Shown: positions 1-11,411 of the stretch, in pieces | Layout of the letters: each line of letters opens with the position of its first letter | Numbering within the stretch: position 1 is the first letter of the stretch | DNA from: Cocos nucifera | Taxonomy: Eukaryota; Streptophyta; Magnoliopsida; Arecales; Arecaceae | Length of the DNA: 64,000 bases | Assembly: GCA_006176705.1 (NCBI GenBank) | Contig: QRFJ01000495.1 | Coordinates: 186,001-250,000, forward strand | Direction: 5' to 3' | Program-made: the position numbers and the translations under genes | The notes under the pieces: model-generated | The model's database searches: none | What the model was told of the DNA's origin: nothing | Seen by the model: the letters and a program-made list of their open reading frames with translations, nothing else

Positions 1-177
1 TAATTTTTCTATTGATAAGTATTAATACCCCAATGATATATCTCATTTAAGCTCTACTGAATATCAATGGCCATTTTGAAAATTGCTTAAGTAAAATTCG
101 AAACTCTAAAGTTAAAAGGTATTTAAAACTAAATTCTTTCTTTACTCGAGGACGAGCAAAGCTTAAGTTGGGGGGTG
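1..177 (+). mobile_element. E1: 3' internal end of a Ty3/gypsy retrotransposon with polypurine tract
   Basis: This AT-rich non-coding stretch ends in a purine-rich run (about 165-175, AAGTTGGGGGG) directly before an LTR that begins TGATA. The preceding CTCGAGGACGAGCAAAG phrase is typical of the 3' end of plant Athila/Tat-type Ty3/gypsy elements, where the tract primes plus-strand DNA synthesis. The rest of the element lies left of the window. The Athila/Tat assignment is an inference from this short motif. Confidence 0.7.
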
Positions 178-1833
178 TGATAAGCATCATAAATTCACCA
201 ATAAAAGTATTAATTTATTCAATTAATTTGATATTAATTTTTAAAAATTAATTAATCAATTTATATATAATTTTTGAAAAATTCATATTTTTATTAATTA
301 AAAAATTAATTAAAAAATAATAAAAAATAATAAAAATTAAAAAATAAAATTTTATTATCAATAGAAAGAGCTCATTTTTTTGATCACAACGAAATAAATT
401 TCAAAGTAAAACGGAGCTAAAATGGAAAAGATATGAATTTTTAAAAAATATAAAATAAATAAAAATTAAATAAAAAAGAAAATGGCTCAGTCGGCTCCGC
501 AAGCCGAGCCACCAAGCCAAGCCAAGCCATCAAAGCCGACTCAGCCGTTGAAGCCATCAGCCGGTCCACGATCCAGGCGTGGACCGCCAGCTCAGCAAAA
601 TCCGGCGAATCAGAGCTTGCCACGTGGTGGACCTAGACCCCTAAAGGGTCTACAGAAATTTATCGCGGCTCACAAGGGTAATTTAGTCTTTTCGCTTGGC
701 AACAGAAGCGCTGATTGGCTGCGGTGTGCGGTGCGGCCGGTCTACGCGGTCCATGGGAACAGTGATTGCGCGATCGGACGGATGTGGTTGTTTGCGGTCA
801 GGATCGGACGGCTGTGGTTGCTTTCGATTTTATTCAGCTACAGACATCACGCGGATCACCATCGGATGGCAGCGCTCGATCCAGGCTGATGATCCGATGG
901 TCCAGAAAGCTCCCGGACGGTGATCAAGACTCTCAGGAAGCATGATTTGCGGCCAGATTTCCTCCGATCAAGCGCGATCCAACGGCTAGAATTTAATCCG
1001 ACCCGATCTGAGCTGATCTGCATCCGATTTTGATGATTTTTGGACCGTTGGATTTCTATTGAATGGCTGGATTTTATCAGATTTATCAGAGATATATCAG
1101 AGCTATTTTAATTCAAATTTTATCCGAATTTCTTTAGATTTTGATGATTATAAAGGCCATTAGTCCCACATTGCCTTTAGAAGCAAACTTATCCAGCCCT
1201 CCTAGCTCTATAAAAAGGACCCCAGGCCATCCAAGAAATCAATATCTCCGATCAAGGTGAAGCTTTGGTACAGGGCGAAGCCAGGCTATGGGTTAAAGGC
1301 TGCTTCGAAGCAACGGGTGCCGAGAAGAAGAGCCGAGCTTCTACACCATCTTTCTGCCAATGCCGATCCAAGATCAGAGATCAGGCTATTTTATTTTATT
1401 ATCTTTTCTTTTTAAATTTTATGTATTTAAATTTCTAAAATTTTAATTAATAAAAATTTTATTTTTGCACTTTAATTTCTTACTTTTAATTTTTATTATA
1501 ATTTAATTTTATATTTTTTTATTTTTATTGCAATTTAATTTTTGCACTTTAAATTATTGCTTTGCAAGTAGATGCTAAGATCTAACTAGTAGATCTTAGT
1601 ACCAAGTTTAAATTCCTGCACCTTTTAATTTTTGCTTTTTATTTTCCGACTTCACTTTTGATCCCAAAACTCATATTCTTTTCTTTTCAAAAATCAAAGA
1701 TTTCAAATCTAAAATACTACCTTCCCTGTGGATTCGACCCGACTCACTACTGTTTACGTATTTTCAATAATTTTAAGAAGTCGGATTAAACTGATAAACA
1801 CGGTGTCTTAACGACAGCATCGCGTCCCTATCA
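178..1833 (+). mobile_element. E1: 3' LTR (1656 bp) of a Ty3/gypsy element
   Basis: The unit starts TGATA and ends TATCA, a perfect short terminal inverted repeat, immediately after the polypurine tract. To its right the sequence switches abruptly to copia RNase H coding sequence, so E1 inserted into copia E2. The five bases after the LTR, AGTAG (1834-1838), are the expected target-site duplication; its partner is outside the window. The left half has a long AT-rich tract (180-480); 480-1000 is GC-richer. The LTR contains a TATA-like box near 1209. Open frames inside (for example 482-889) have no recognisable domain and are best seen as chance reading of LTR sequence. Confidence 0.85.
1209..1217 (+). 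promoter_or_regulatory. TATA-like box in E1 LTR
   Basis: TATAAAAAG lies in CTCTATAAAAAGGACCCC, about 1030 bp into the LTR, a usual place for the U3/R boundary of a long plant LTR. Transcription would start roughly 30 bp downstream. Prediction from sequence only. Confidence 0.6.
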
Positions 1834-2432
1834 AGTAGATACCAATCTGATCTAAGAGAGAACTATTGAAAAGTGGTAGAAGTTATTCTTAAGTATTTAA
1901 GAAATATTAGGACCAATTGTTGGTTTATGATGAGTCAGATCTGAAACTTGAGGGATTTATAGATTCCAGCTTTCAATCTAACCATGACGATAGTAGAAGC
2001 ATGTCGAATTATCTCTTTACCCTAAATGATAAATCCATTTGCTGAAAGAGTTTCAAGCAATATACTGTGGTAGACTCTATTTATGAAGCAGAGTATATCA
2101 CAGCATCAGATGCCACGAAGGAAGCTATGTGGCTAAGAAAATTCATCACCAAGCTCACAGCAGCACCCTCCCTTAATGGACTGGTCCTGCTCCACTGCGA
2201 TAGAACTGGTGCCATTGCTCAAATTAAAGAACCAAAAGTACATCAGCAAATGAAGCACATATTATGCCGCTACCATCTAATCTGGGAGATCATGGATCGA
2301 GGTGACGTCGACCTTCAGAAGATCGATAGAAAGGAGAACCTGACTGACCCGTTCACCAAAGCCCTAGCAATAAAGGAGTTAGACAACCACAAGTCGAAGA
2401 TGGGTATTAAATACTATGCCAAGTGGCTTTAG
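1834..2432 (+). pseudogene. E2: copia RNase H fragment
   Basis: This is the C-terminal end of a Ty1/copia Pol polyprotein. The first part (1834-2060) reads through frameshifts as the connection between reverse transcriptase and RNase H and matches the E9 sequence at about 43615-43740. From 2067 an uninterrupted 121-codon frame carries RNase H landmarks: EAEYITASDATKEAMWL with the catalytic glutamate, LLHCDRTGAIAQIKEP with an aspartate, KHILCRYHLI, and the tail DPFTKALAIKELDNH. RNase H would remove the RNA strand during reverse transcription. It lacks everything upstream because E1 interrupts it. The end GIKYYAKWL followed by TAG is the usual Pol terminus of this copia group. Confidence 0.88.
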
Positions 2433-2445
2433 GACAACTAAAAGT

Positions 2446-4190
2446 TATTGAAAAATATGTTTCAAAACCAATCATTAGCCCGTTGATGGTTGTGCTATCT
2501 TATAATTATAATTGATTCATTATTAAATAAAATATATTTTGATATTTTTATTATAAAATCTACATCTTTGAATAAACTCCATTATTGTGATGAAGTCCTT
2601 AGGAATATTTAGTTTCGATAAAGAGAGAATTTATTTCTTAAATAGTTCACGACCAAATGATACGCTGTTAATTAGGATGATAGCATTTATCGTTAATAGG
2701 TTGTTGTATGCCATATAGATTGATTGTCCTCTTAATCAAGGACTGTGGAGACATTGGTATGGCATACAAGTGAGATGTATGGGTACATCGTCACTAGACA
2801 TGATCAATTCTAGAGCATTCTGCTGTCGAGAATTGCTCTGATGGAATATAGATATAAATATCTCTTAGACCTAAGATCATCATAGTGGCTTGCAAGCAAC
2901 TCACTATTCTTTGGTACTGAACTAACTGAATTTCTAATTTAGTAATGAAAGATTTCTGCACATAGTCAAGTACTTGTAAAGTCGGTGAGTGATCAAGATG
3001 AGATTGTGCACTCCAAGAGTTGGAGAAGAATGCATCACTGTATTTCAATATAGCAAAAACCTTGGCCAGGATAATCCATAAGATGAATTTGATATTTTCA
3101 AATATAATATGGATGACCTAATTGGGATTGATAGTTAAACTCTAAGGTATCCTACAAGTATTTTGATCGAGGGGATGAATTATACAAAAACTATATCCAC
3201 AAGGGTTATAAGGATGTTGTTCTACACATTCGACCTATCCAACCATCGGGTACCATTGCTAGATGGTCACTTCGATTGGTATAAAAATTGATTCTTGTGC
3301 TATTAGTTTAGGTTCAAATCTATAAAGTCACATATATAAGAGGTCTCAATCTGATTGGATGGTTGATCAATAATTAAAAATTATTCTAGGATTAAACAAT
3401 CAATACGATTGATGTTTAACCTAGTGCAAGTGTTGCAAGAGGACCGATTAGCAATTTGATTGCTAATTGGCTTAATTTGATTAAGCTAGAGGGCTAAGAT
3501 TAAGTTAAATTAAATATAATTTAATTAGATTTAGTTTGGGCTTGATTGGTTCTAGTCTAATTGGTTTATTGGATGAGCTAATTGCAAGGAAGAACTAGTC
3601 TTAGTTCAATTAGGACTTGACTGAACCTAATCTCTAATTTGATTAGTAATTAAATTAGAATTAAATTTAATTTAATCTAATTTAATAAGGTTATTAGTTG
3701 GACTAAGACCTAATTTAATTCGATTAAATAAATTCTAATTTAATTTGGTCTAAGGATCAAGTTGGACCAAGTCAAATTAGGAGTCCTAGTGAGACTAGGA
3801 CTCCCAAATCCTTGCGCCATTCAATCTCCAGGCACTCTCCACAAAATTTTATTTAATTTTTCATGGAATCTCTCTTTTTTAGAGAGAGGACCTACATCGT
3901 CATGTTTTATATACTTCTTATATGGTATTTGGTTGAGGACCAAGTCAAAATAAATTAGTTGTTTTGATTTCAAACTCTATTTGATAGAGTTTGTTGCAAC
4001 CAGAATTCTTATCCATATTTGGTGCCTAAACTCTTGATTTTTCTCTAAAATTTTTATAAAAAATAAAAAATTTTAATGCACCAAACACCAGGTGGTCCCA
4101 CCCAAAAAGGAGGGGACATCCAAGAGTTGGGCTTTCCAAGTCTAGCCTAATTTTGAGATCTCTTGACCAGATATTTGACCTAGATTCAGA
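2446..4190 (+). mobile_element. E2: truncated 3' LTR of a copia element
   Basis: Starts TATTG (from TGTTG) 14 bp after the Pol stop and aligns by eye over its whole length with the complete E9 5' LTR (36417-38912). Shared phrases include GATGAAGTCCTTAGGA, ATGGCATACA, CCAACCATCGGGTACCATTGCTAG and the AATTAGATTTAGTTTGGGCTTGATTGG stretch. Alignment fades near 4190, so roughly the last 750 bp of the LTR are missing. E2 and E9 are therefore two members of one family, E2 keeping the 3' end and E9 the 5' end. Open frames at 2794-3048 and 3762-3953 are accidental. Confidence 0.85.
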
Positions 4191-4597
4191 GTGAAGAGGT
4201 GTAGGAGGATTGATATCCTAGCACCAGCACTGGAGATGCATAGTTCTAGGTATAGTGGTATATGTAGGTGGACTGGCATAGTTCTGAAAAGATCATATCA
4301 GGATATACAATATGTACTGGTACAATAATACTATAGGTTCTCTAGGAAAGTCCAGAAAAAGTGATGCAGCTGCTAAGTACAATGGATCCTATAATTCTAG
4401 GATAGTGCGAAGAGCAAGCCAAGATCTTCAATGGTAGAGGCAGTGATCCCAAAGGCCTTAAAGGATGCACAACAGCTGAAGAAGATTGGCAAAGATGATG
4501 TTTGCACAAGGGATTGTCAGGATACCTAGCGATAGTGGGATCATGTAAGAGGGCATCGCCAAGGGTTTGCCAAGGCTTGGGGCACCAAGATGAAGAT
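4191..4597 (+). other. Unassigned, possibly decayed copia 3' internal end
   Basis: No open frame of note. A stretch around 4310-4390 translated with stops resembles the RNase H phrase before an AEY motif (ESPEKVMQLLSTMD), and 4575-4597 (GGCACCAAGATGAAGATTG) resembles the sequence just before the LTR of the minus-strand copia element E10 (GGCACCAAGGTGTTGATTG). This suggests the 3' internal end and polypurine tract of an E10-like element. Support is weak. Confidence 0.35.
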
Positions 4598-5536
4598 TGT
4601 GAGGATTAGTGGTGCTCTCAAGCTTTGGGTGGTGATAGGAGAAGTCAGAGTGTTGGCTTTGGGAGACTAGGACAGGTGTGGTCCTAGGGCTAGGATAGGA
4701 GTTATCCTAGAGTGGAGGCAGTTTATAGCCTTCCACAGACTTGAGGGTCAGGTGTTGAGGACCTTGAGGGGCTTGGTTGGTGCTTTGGAGATCTAAAATA
4801 GAAAGAAAAGCAAGGAACCAAAGTCGAGGAAAGAAGACTATAGAGAAGGAGCTTTTTTGCTGGTTAGCCTGCTTAGTCTGATACTAGATCGGCTAAGTCT
4901 TAGAGGACAGGCCAAATAAAAAGGTGCACGCTCGGGACTGCAGGCACAGCATGCAATTGGATCGGCTCATTCTAAAACTGAGTCAACCTAGTCTCAGGTT
5001 AGCCAGCTCAATGCTGAGATAGAGCCGGCTCAATGCACAGGCAGAGTTACGTAGAAAATTTGTTTGGAGCTAGGATAGGGACTTATCTTAGGAGTCTTAA
5101 GGCCTGGTTTGAGAGGTCCTAAGGGGGCTAACTCATGTATGGGTCGGATGTTGATCCAGGAGATGAGAGTATGGAAAACATGGATGTACATGGACTCGAT
5201 GAGTGCTTTCATATATTGGGTTAGCTAGAAAAGTTTTTGATCGGGCCTAATGGCTATATATAAATACATAGGTTGTATTAGGATTTCATAAAAGATTGAA
5301 ATACAGATCTTTTCTCCCTCAATCTCTCGTCTCTTTAGTGTTGTTTCCCTAGGTTCTTGAAGAAGCGCTAGAGAGAGGGGGCACCTCCCTCAAGCCGAAG
5401 AAGGGAGGTGCTTCAGCATAGATCTACGTAGTGGATCTATGCTATGCTGTCCTTAGAGAATGAAGGTCTCTCCATATCCATGCTAAAAATCAGGGGTTTT
5501 CGCAATGTGGTATTAGAGCTAGGTGATGCACCAACA
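4598..5536 (+). mobile_element. E3: copia LTR (about 939 bp)
   Basis: The right end is fixed by ...CCAACA followed by a PBS-like TGGTATCAGAG at 5539. The left end (TGTGAGG at 4598) is placed by similarity to the start of the E10 LTR. The middle matches the E10 LTR read on the minus strand: GAGAGGTCCTAAGGGGGCTAACTCATGTAT here versus GAGAGGTCTTAAGGTGG and CTAACTTATGTAT there, and GAGATGAGAGTATGG versus GGGATGAGAGCATAC. It is also rich in AGCCGGCTCA-like words (4860-5040). A TATA-like GCTATATATAAATAC lies at about 5261-5275, followed by a pyrimidine-rich leader. Confidence 0.6.
5262..5272 (+). promoter_or_regulatory. TATA-like box in E3 LTR
   Basis: CTATATATAAATA sits about 270 bp before the LTR end, with a T/C-rich stretch after it, a layout expected of the LTR core promoter. 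No transcription evidence. Confidence 0.45.
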
Positions 5537-5538
5537 TC

Positions 5539-5550
5539 TGGTATCAGAGT
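5539..5550 (+). promoter_or_regulatory. Primer-binding site of E3
   Basis: TGGTATCAGAGT, two bases after a CA terminus, matches 11 of 12 bases of the common plant PBS complementary to initiator methionine tRNA. It marks 4598-5536 as a 5' LTR of a plus-strand element. Confidence 0.7.
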
Positions 5551-6170
5551 AGTACCATGGATCATAACACTGCAGCACCCCACCACCCGACCCGATCTAT
5601 CACTGTCATCCCTCCACACCCCATCCCTACGGCCCCACACCTAACTGCGGCCCTTCGCCCCCTTCCCGTAGCAATCCCCACCCCTAATAGTGCCCTCCAG
5701 TGCCCCACCACTTGTGGCCCCTCCCAACCTATCACCGCTACCCCTCCATGCCCCATCCCACACAGCCCCCACCCCCTGTGGCCCCTTCGCCCAATCCATC
5801 ATGGCCCACCACCCTAGCCCCCACCTAACCTATCACCACCGCCCCTCGATGCCCCCACCCCCCCCACTCCGTGGCCCCCACCCTCTACGACCCTTCGTCC
5901 CACACATCGTGGCCCACCACCCCCTACAGCACCCCTCCGATGCCACCACCCATGGCCCCCACTCGATCGATCACACTGCCCATTGGCATCCCACCCCCCA
6001 CAACCCCCACCTCTTACAGTGCCTCTCACCTCCCACCACTAGCAGCCCCACCATCAACATCTTCATGCATGGCTATTGGCACCACCCACACTCCTCCAGC
6101 ACCCAACCCACGCCCCCCTCTGCCTGCCACCGACCATCGCATGGCTACATCCATGCATCCCTCTGATTAT
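5551..6170 (+). repeat. C-rich, G-poor low-complexity tract
   Basis: About 600 bp in which the plus strand is dominated by C with A and T and is depleted in G. Words such as CCCCACC, GGCCCACCACCC, CCATGCCCC and CTATCACCG recur without a strict period. Several frames are open on both strands and read as Pro/His/Thr/Ser-rich text (for example 5690-6166), the expected by-product of such composition. It lies where the leader or gag of E3 should begin, but no UBN2 gag or zinc knuckle can be read, so I call it low-complexity sequence rather than a gene. Confidence 0.7.
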
Positions 6171-6394
6171 TGAATTAAAGAATAAAAGAAAAAATAACCG
6201 CCCCTTCGATCGGTTCAAGCATGGTAGTGGTAGCGGCAACGGCGATAGCAGGGGGAGATAAGATCGCTGGCTAGTGGAAGCCTAGGAGGAGGGGGAGAGA
6301 GAGGAGAAGAGAGGGTTTTTGGCCAAGAGAGAAATGGGTTTCATGGGAATGAGTGCATGCAGTGGAGAGGGATATTTAAAGAGATTTAGCATGG
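6171..6394 (+). other. GA-rich unassigned spacer left of E4
   Basis: A short A-rich part, a GGTAGCGGCAACGGCGATAGCAG segment and a GGAGGGGGAGAGAGAGGAG run. GATATTTAAAG at 6371-6381 resembles a TATA box. The sequence would join position 19353 if E4 were removed, which would place it in or beside the LTR of E6, but I see no matching copy to prove that. Confidence 0.4.
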
Positions 6395-6636
6395 ACTATT
6401 ATTAACACAATTTTCATCGCTAAAATAATTATTAATGATGGAAAATGATCTTTTGTCGCTAATAATTCTCATCAATTATTTTCCAACAAAATTTTTTCTC
6501 TTAAAAAAATATTAAAATAATGGATAAGGATTATTTACGATGAAAAATTTTTATCATAAATAATTTGGCATAAAAATATTATTTAAAAAATTCAAAGGGA
6601 TGGATTATTTGTGACGAAAATTTTTCATCATAAATA
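6395..6636. repeat. E4 left terminal segment with hairpin repeats
   Basis: Contains alternating ATTATTTACGATGAAAA and TTTTCATCATAAAT words that pair as short hairpins. The same words resume at 16960, on the other side of E5. The last five bases, AAATA (6632-6636), are the left target duplication of E5. Confidence 0.75.
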
Positions 6637-9281
6637 TGAAGAAAAATCGGGTTTTCCTATCATAGGATGAATATGATCGGATCAGATTTACAGTAGAATA
6701 ATTTTAAAATTTATCTATGATTTGATCAGATCTAAGAGTTCTTAGATTTGATTAGATTGATCTATAAATTAAAAATAAAATAAAAATAAAAATAGTGATA
6801 ATAATTATCACCTAAATGGGTAAACCATTTACCCGTTGTGATGATCTGACAATTGATTCAAGATTCTGATTAAGCTGCACAGGCATCCGACCTCTATCGG
6901 TGTCCACTCAAATCAGATCTAGAAGTCTCCTTCTTCTGGATCTGATCTCCAAAGATCAAATCTGATGTCTTCCCGTAGAGCCTTTAAATCAAACTTTGAG
7001 GGCTGCACGTTCGTCTCACGAACATCATCATCTTTCGCTGATCTTCACGCTAATGGAACTTGATCTTTGCTCACAGGTTTTGCCCAACTCTTGGGCATGG
7101 AGAAGAGAAAGAGGATTAGATGAGGGAGGTGAGGAGATGGAGATTTTGGTAGGGCTTCACCATAGAAAAATTTCTATACACAACAACTTGCATAGGGCCC
7201 TTTAAATAGACCAAACCAAGAGTCCCTTCGCATGTGACTTTGAACAGGTTAAAGCCAACATGCAGAAGGACTCTCCTATGATCTCTATGCACCACACCCG
7301 CTTTCTTTCAGACTTTTGTTGCACAAAAATAATGAGAAATGGCATGGAACTCATTGGGATAAGAGAAAGTTGGCATAGATAACATCTCTCCTAGAAGTTT
7401 GAACAATTCAAACTTCTTTGACCCATTCAAACACTTTAAATGGATAAACCCCAACTCAATCTATCCTTATCCACTAGGGGCGCACTCCATAAGGTGATGT
7501 GCACCATCTCTTTCTCATGAACTCATCTGGGGGGGCATGCCCCTAGAAAATCTCCAGGGGGCGCACGCCCCATCCTTCAATTCCTGCAAGAGCAGGTCAA
7601 CCTTTGATCCTTGTCTTATTCCTATCTCATGAAATTTAAACAAGCATTTTTTAAGTCCCATCCAATGGATTTATGTCAAGTCCTAATCAAGTTAGAACAA
7701 GCCTTGATCAGACCAGAACTTGGTCTAGTCAGATCAAGAAAAATCCATCTAGAATTTTTGGGAGAGGCTTGTCCAAATTTCATCTCATGATTTTAGGACA
7801 AGCTCTAATCTGGCAAAGACAACCCTTATCTTGTTCTCATCTTATAAAATTTAGGATAAATCTTAATCAGGACAAGACAAGGACCAGTCAGATCAAGATA
7901 AATCTCTATAGAATTTTTGGATGAGTCTTATCCAAATAATTTCAAAAATTAGCAGGTCTTGTTCTATTTCCATTTGATGGATTAGGACAAGCCTAGATCA
8001 GGTTAGGACAAGATTTTTCTGAACTGGACAAGTTTCAGTTAGACTAAAATAAAGCCATACAAGACTCTCGAGTGAGTCAAATCCAATTTGGTTTAGTCGA
8101 GATGAACTAGAAAGTTGACAAAAGGGAATATTAGGTTCAATCGTGTGCTAGCACAATTTTCTTGAACCTAATTGAATGTAATCCAAATCAATTGAACTGG
8201 GTTAGCTCAATTGATGACATACAGATCCAAATTCTTATTTGTGTGATCCAGTTAGGTTCAGTTCTATATGATAATGAGACATGTCATGATTTCCATCATC
8301 GACATCATCAAAATATCTTTTGATGGACCCAAACTCTTTCGATTCATCCAATTAGAATTGTCGATTATCAAGATAATTCTAATTGATCCCAAAATCCACA
8401 AGTAACACCTAGTAGTATATGGTGGCAACCCATCAGAATTGAAAAGTAAATCTCTTGGAGCAGCTACCTGTGTGATTGGATTCTTCTATCATGAGCTCTG
8501 ATGGGATTAGGGTTAAGGTGAACTCGTCAAACCCAACACCCATTATATGAATGAATCATTCGATTCAAGTCCGATGTGAAATACTAATAGAAACTTCTTT
8601 TTATTATTTCACACTACCATGGCCATGGATTTTAGGACTCGATCTCATGATTATCATAGGACCACTTCTTCTCTACCGAGGTTGATAGATCCCATCTTGG
8701 TGTGATCCAATTCTTACAATGAATATGCTATAGCTAACATACACCTCAGAATTTCGAATGGCTAGGAGACCGAGTTATGGTGTAGTCAAACTATAACACC
8801 CCAAGATGAACTGTCGATGCACCTCAGATCAAAGAACCAGACACATGCTGTAGCATCGAGCTAGTCGTCGATGAGAAGGTAGGCTTCCTTATGACTACTC
8901 GAGGTGGTCACACTCAGTGCCCTTGTTCTTAACAAGTACCTATAATCCCGCTCTGGTGTCTCCATATCATAGACTCAAGACTCATTTATCCTAAGAAAGC
9001 GACCGTACATCGATCTTTCGGATCAATCATCATCCTCGTGATGATCCTACGATCATGAATAGTTTATGAGTTAATTATGATAACTCATGTCTTAAATTTT
9101 CAACTCTTGAAAATATATATTATCATGCCTATTAACTCAATGGATGTATCACAGACACCTTATACACAATATGATGGAATTAATAATTCTTTAATTTATT
9201 TTAAGTCAAAATTATGAAAATATTCATAGAAAGTATTTAACAAGTGTCGGTCAATCTGGCTTCTAGGACACACATCTAACA
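6637..9281 (-). mobile_element. E5 3' LTR (2645 bp)
   Basis: On the plus strand it starts TGAAG and ends TAACA. It aligns end to end with 14327-16954. Shared blocks include the paired reading CTCACGAACA at 7015 and 14705, the AGGGGGCGCACGCCCC region near 7555 and 15230, and the tail ATTTAACAAGT. A TATA-like box on the minus strand lies at 7199-7210. In the 69-codon stretch 6996-7205 versus 14686-14895 the two conceptual translations differ at 13 positions, which shows the LTRs have diverged clearly since insertion. Confidence 0.92.
7199..7210 (-). promoter_or_regulatory. TATA-like box in E5 3' LTR
   Basis: Minus strand TCTATTTAAAGG. The partner position in the 5' LTR (14890-14899) reads CTGTTTAAAG, so the copy that would drive the element has lost the TATA core. 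Confidence 0.5.
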
Positions 9282-9292
9282 AAGTCCCACTT
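9282..9292 (-). promoter_or_regulatory. E5 polypurine tract
   Basis: Minus strand AAGTGGGACTT directly precedes the 3' LTR start TGTTAGATG. It primes plus-strand synthesis in copia elements. Confidence 0.75.
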
Positions 9293-10290
9293 GACCTAAA
9301 GCCAATTGGCTATAAATCTAAGTGCCATCTTCTTAAGGGGGCCTTGGATCTTCTGCGGGCCTAAAGGCTTCGTCAATGGGTCAACCATATGGTCTGCAGA
9401 GTTGACTCTCTAAACCTCGAAGTATTCCTTGTTGAGATAATCATGGATGAGGTATTCTTGAAACTCTTCCAACTTATAGTACAACCATTGCACAGAAATA
9501 AATTTTGAGATGTCGACTTTTGATTATCTATGTCAGACACAAAGTTTGAGTCTGCATAGCCTTGGATCTAGAGTTCACCATGCTCAACCTCTTTAGCACC
9601 TCCTCTATGTGAAAGACCCAGCATCCTCTTTAGTCTATCCCTATAGACATAAAATGAAGGATTCCTTACCTAGGTCTTTCAGAGAAAATTTCATAGATAA
9701 CCATACTTTGACCTATGTTAGCATGAAAATATCATTCCCAATCGAGAGGATGTCATCCACATACAATATGAGGAAGACAACAACACTCCTACTGACCTTT
9801 TTGAACATACTTGATTTCTCCTCGTTCTTGATGAAACCAAATGATTTGATTACATTAAGCATTCTAACTTCGAGATGCTTGCTTAAGTCCATAGATGAAC
9901 ATTTGCAGCTTGCAGAACTTTGTGATCACCATGACTAGATGTGAAAACAAAATGGCTGTTCCATAAATATCTTCCTCAAGATATCCATTTATGAACTCCA
10001 TTATTATGTCCATTGAAATATACTGCAATGACAAGCAATGTGCGGATAGATGGCCACTGGGAGAAGGTATCCTAATACCCTTTCACCACTAGCCTAATCT
10101 TGAATGTTTCTATATTTCCATCTGCACCTATCTTTCTTTTGAAGATCCATTTACACCCAATAGGTACTATACCTTTAGGTGGATCTACCAAGATTCAAAT
10201 TTGGTTCGAGCACATCAAGTCAATCTTTGACTTCATTGCCTCTAACCAATTCTGAGAGTTGATATCTGATATTGCCTTATTTTAGATTCT
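9293..10290 (-). pseudogene. E5 reverse transcriptase / RNase H remnant
   Basis: Read on the minus strand with several frameshifts. The start of RT is clear near 10190-10130 (LVDPPKGIVPIGCKWIF, then KRKIGADGN). The region of the YVDD active site survives near 9750 as a shifted reading of TGGATGAC. Further on, GYADSNFVSDIDNQKSTS and a short NGCTISWKS phrase mark the RNase H entry. The central RNase H part with the AEY glutamate is missing, and the tail NSADHMVDPLTKPLG (about 9400-9360) follows almost at once. Thus both RT and RNase H carry internal deletions. The plus-strand frame at 9609-9938 is only the antisense shadow. Confidence 0.8.
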
Positions 10291-10560
10291 AGGATCATCC
10301 CCATTTTTTGTAAGGAACATTTTCTTTACATCCTCTAAAATAGTACCTAAGTACCTTTAGGAGGATGGAAAATCTTATTTGACCTACGAGGTGGATGAGG
10401 TAGTGAATTGTGGATCGGCTCAGACTAACTGGATTCCTCAAGTTTCTTGGCTCTTTGCTCTTTGGAAACTTTCTCCTTGAGCCTAATCTATCTTTCAATG
10501 CCATCATCTTGAATAAATTATTTTTTTAAAAAAATAGTGTGTCAACCCACAATCACATTG
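10291..10560 (-). pseudogene. E5 integrase-RT linker remnant
   Basis: The minus-strand frame 10507-10295 is basic and Ser/Pro-containing. It corresponds to the poorly conserved linker between integrase and RT, ending near the RRSER-type phrase kept in E12 at about 55950. Little more can be said. Confidence 0.5.
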
Positions 10561-11411
10561 TGGCCTTCTGGAAGATAGAAGTAATATCTTAATAACTCTT
10601 TAGGATATCCAATAAATCGAGCTCTAAGAGACCTAGACTCTAACTTGTCCACCGTCGGATAACCCAAATTCTGAGATAACTCAGGCTTGGCTTGTTACTA
10701 TGCTATATCCCATATGCAGTGGTGGGAACAGTTTTAGATGGAATCCTATTTAGTAAATAAATGCTATCATTAAACTATGTCCCTATAGAAACTTAGGAAG
10801 GTTCATAAAGCTCATCATGGATCGGACCATATCTAATAGGATCCGATTTCTCCGTTCTAAAAATCCATTAAGTTGAGGCATTCCAGGTAGAGTCCATTAT
10901 GAGACTATGCCATTATCCTTGAGATAGTTCAAAAATTCCCAACTTAGGTATTCCCCTCCTCGATCTGATTGAAGAACTTAATGGATTTTCTGATTTGCTT
11001 TTCTACTTTATGTCTGAACTCCTCAAACTTTTCAAAGATCTTAGACTTATGTCACATCAAGTACACATACCCATACCGAGATAGATTATCGATAAAGATA
11101 ATAAAGTAGTCATAATTGCCTCTAGCCGGCACATCGAATGAACTGCACACATCTATATATACCAAGACAAGTAGATCTATGGCCTTTTCCCCATGTCCTA
11201 CAAAAGGAAGCTTGGTCATTTTGCCTTGAAGGCATAATTCATAAATCAGATATGACTCGAAAGTCAATGGATCCATTAGTTCAAATTTCTTTAATTTGTT
11301 AATCCTATCTTCAACTATATGATCTAGCCTTAAGGTGCCATAGATACCTTACATTAATACTATCTCTAGATTATTTTGATCCTATGGCATTCATGTTTTG
11401 CTCGACAGACT
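10561..11411 (-). pseudogene. E5 GAG-pre-integrase and integrase remnant
   Basis: The best frame, 11276-11052 on the minus strand, carries ELCLQGKMTKLPFVGHGE and VLVYIDVCSSFDVPARG with the first catalytic aspartate, then FIDNLSRYGYVYLM. Beyond it, frameshifted text keeps TLPGMPQLNGFLERRNRI and LLDMVRSMMSF, including the catalytic glutamate. The middle aspartate region is garbled. It is homologous to the intact E12 frame at 55146-55826. Integrase would insert the cDNA into the genome; this copy cannot be functional. Confidence 0.85.

Noticed and set aside
482..889. Pro/Ala-rich 135-codon frame in the E1 LTR
   Set aside because: It lies inside an LTR with clear TG...CA-type ends, shows no domain, and overlaps other chance frames; composition alone explains it.
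5557..6173. Several long Pro/His/Thr-rich frames on both strands
   Set aside because: G depletion removes most stop codons in many frames at once; no frame stands out and no gag motif is readable.
9609..9938. 109-codon plus-strand frame
   Set aside because: Antisense to the E5 RT remnant; the coding sense is minus, as shown by RT and LTR/PBS orientation.
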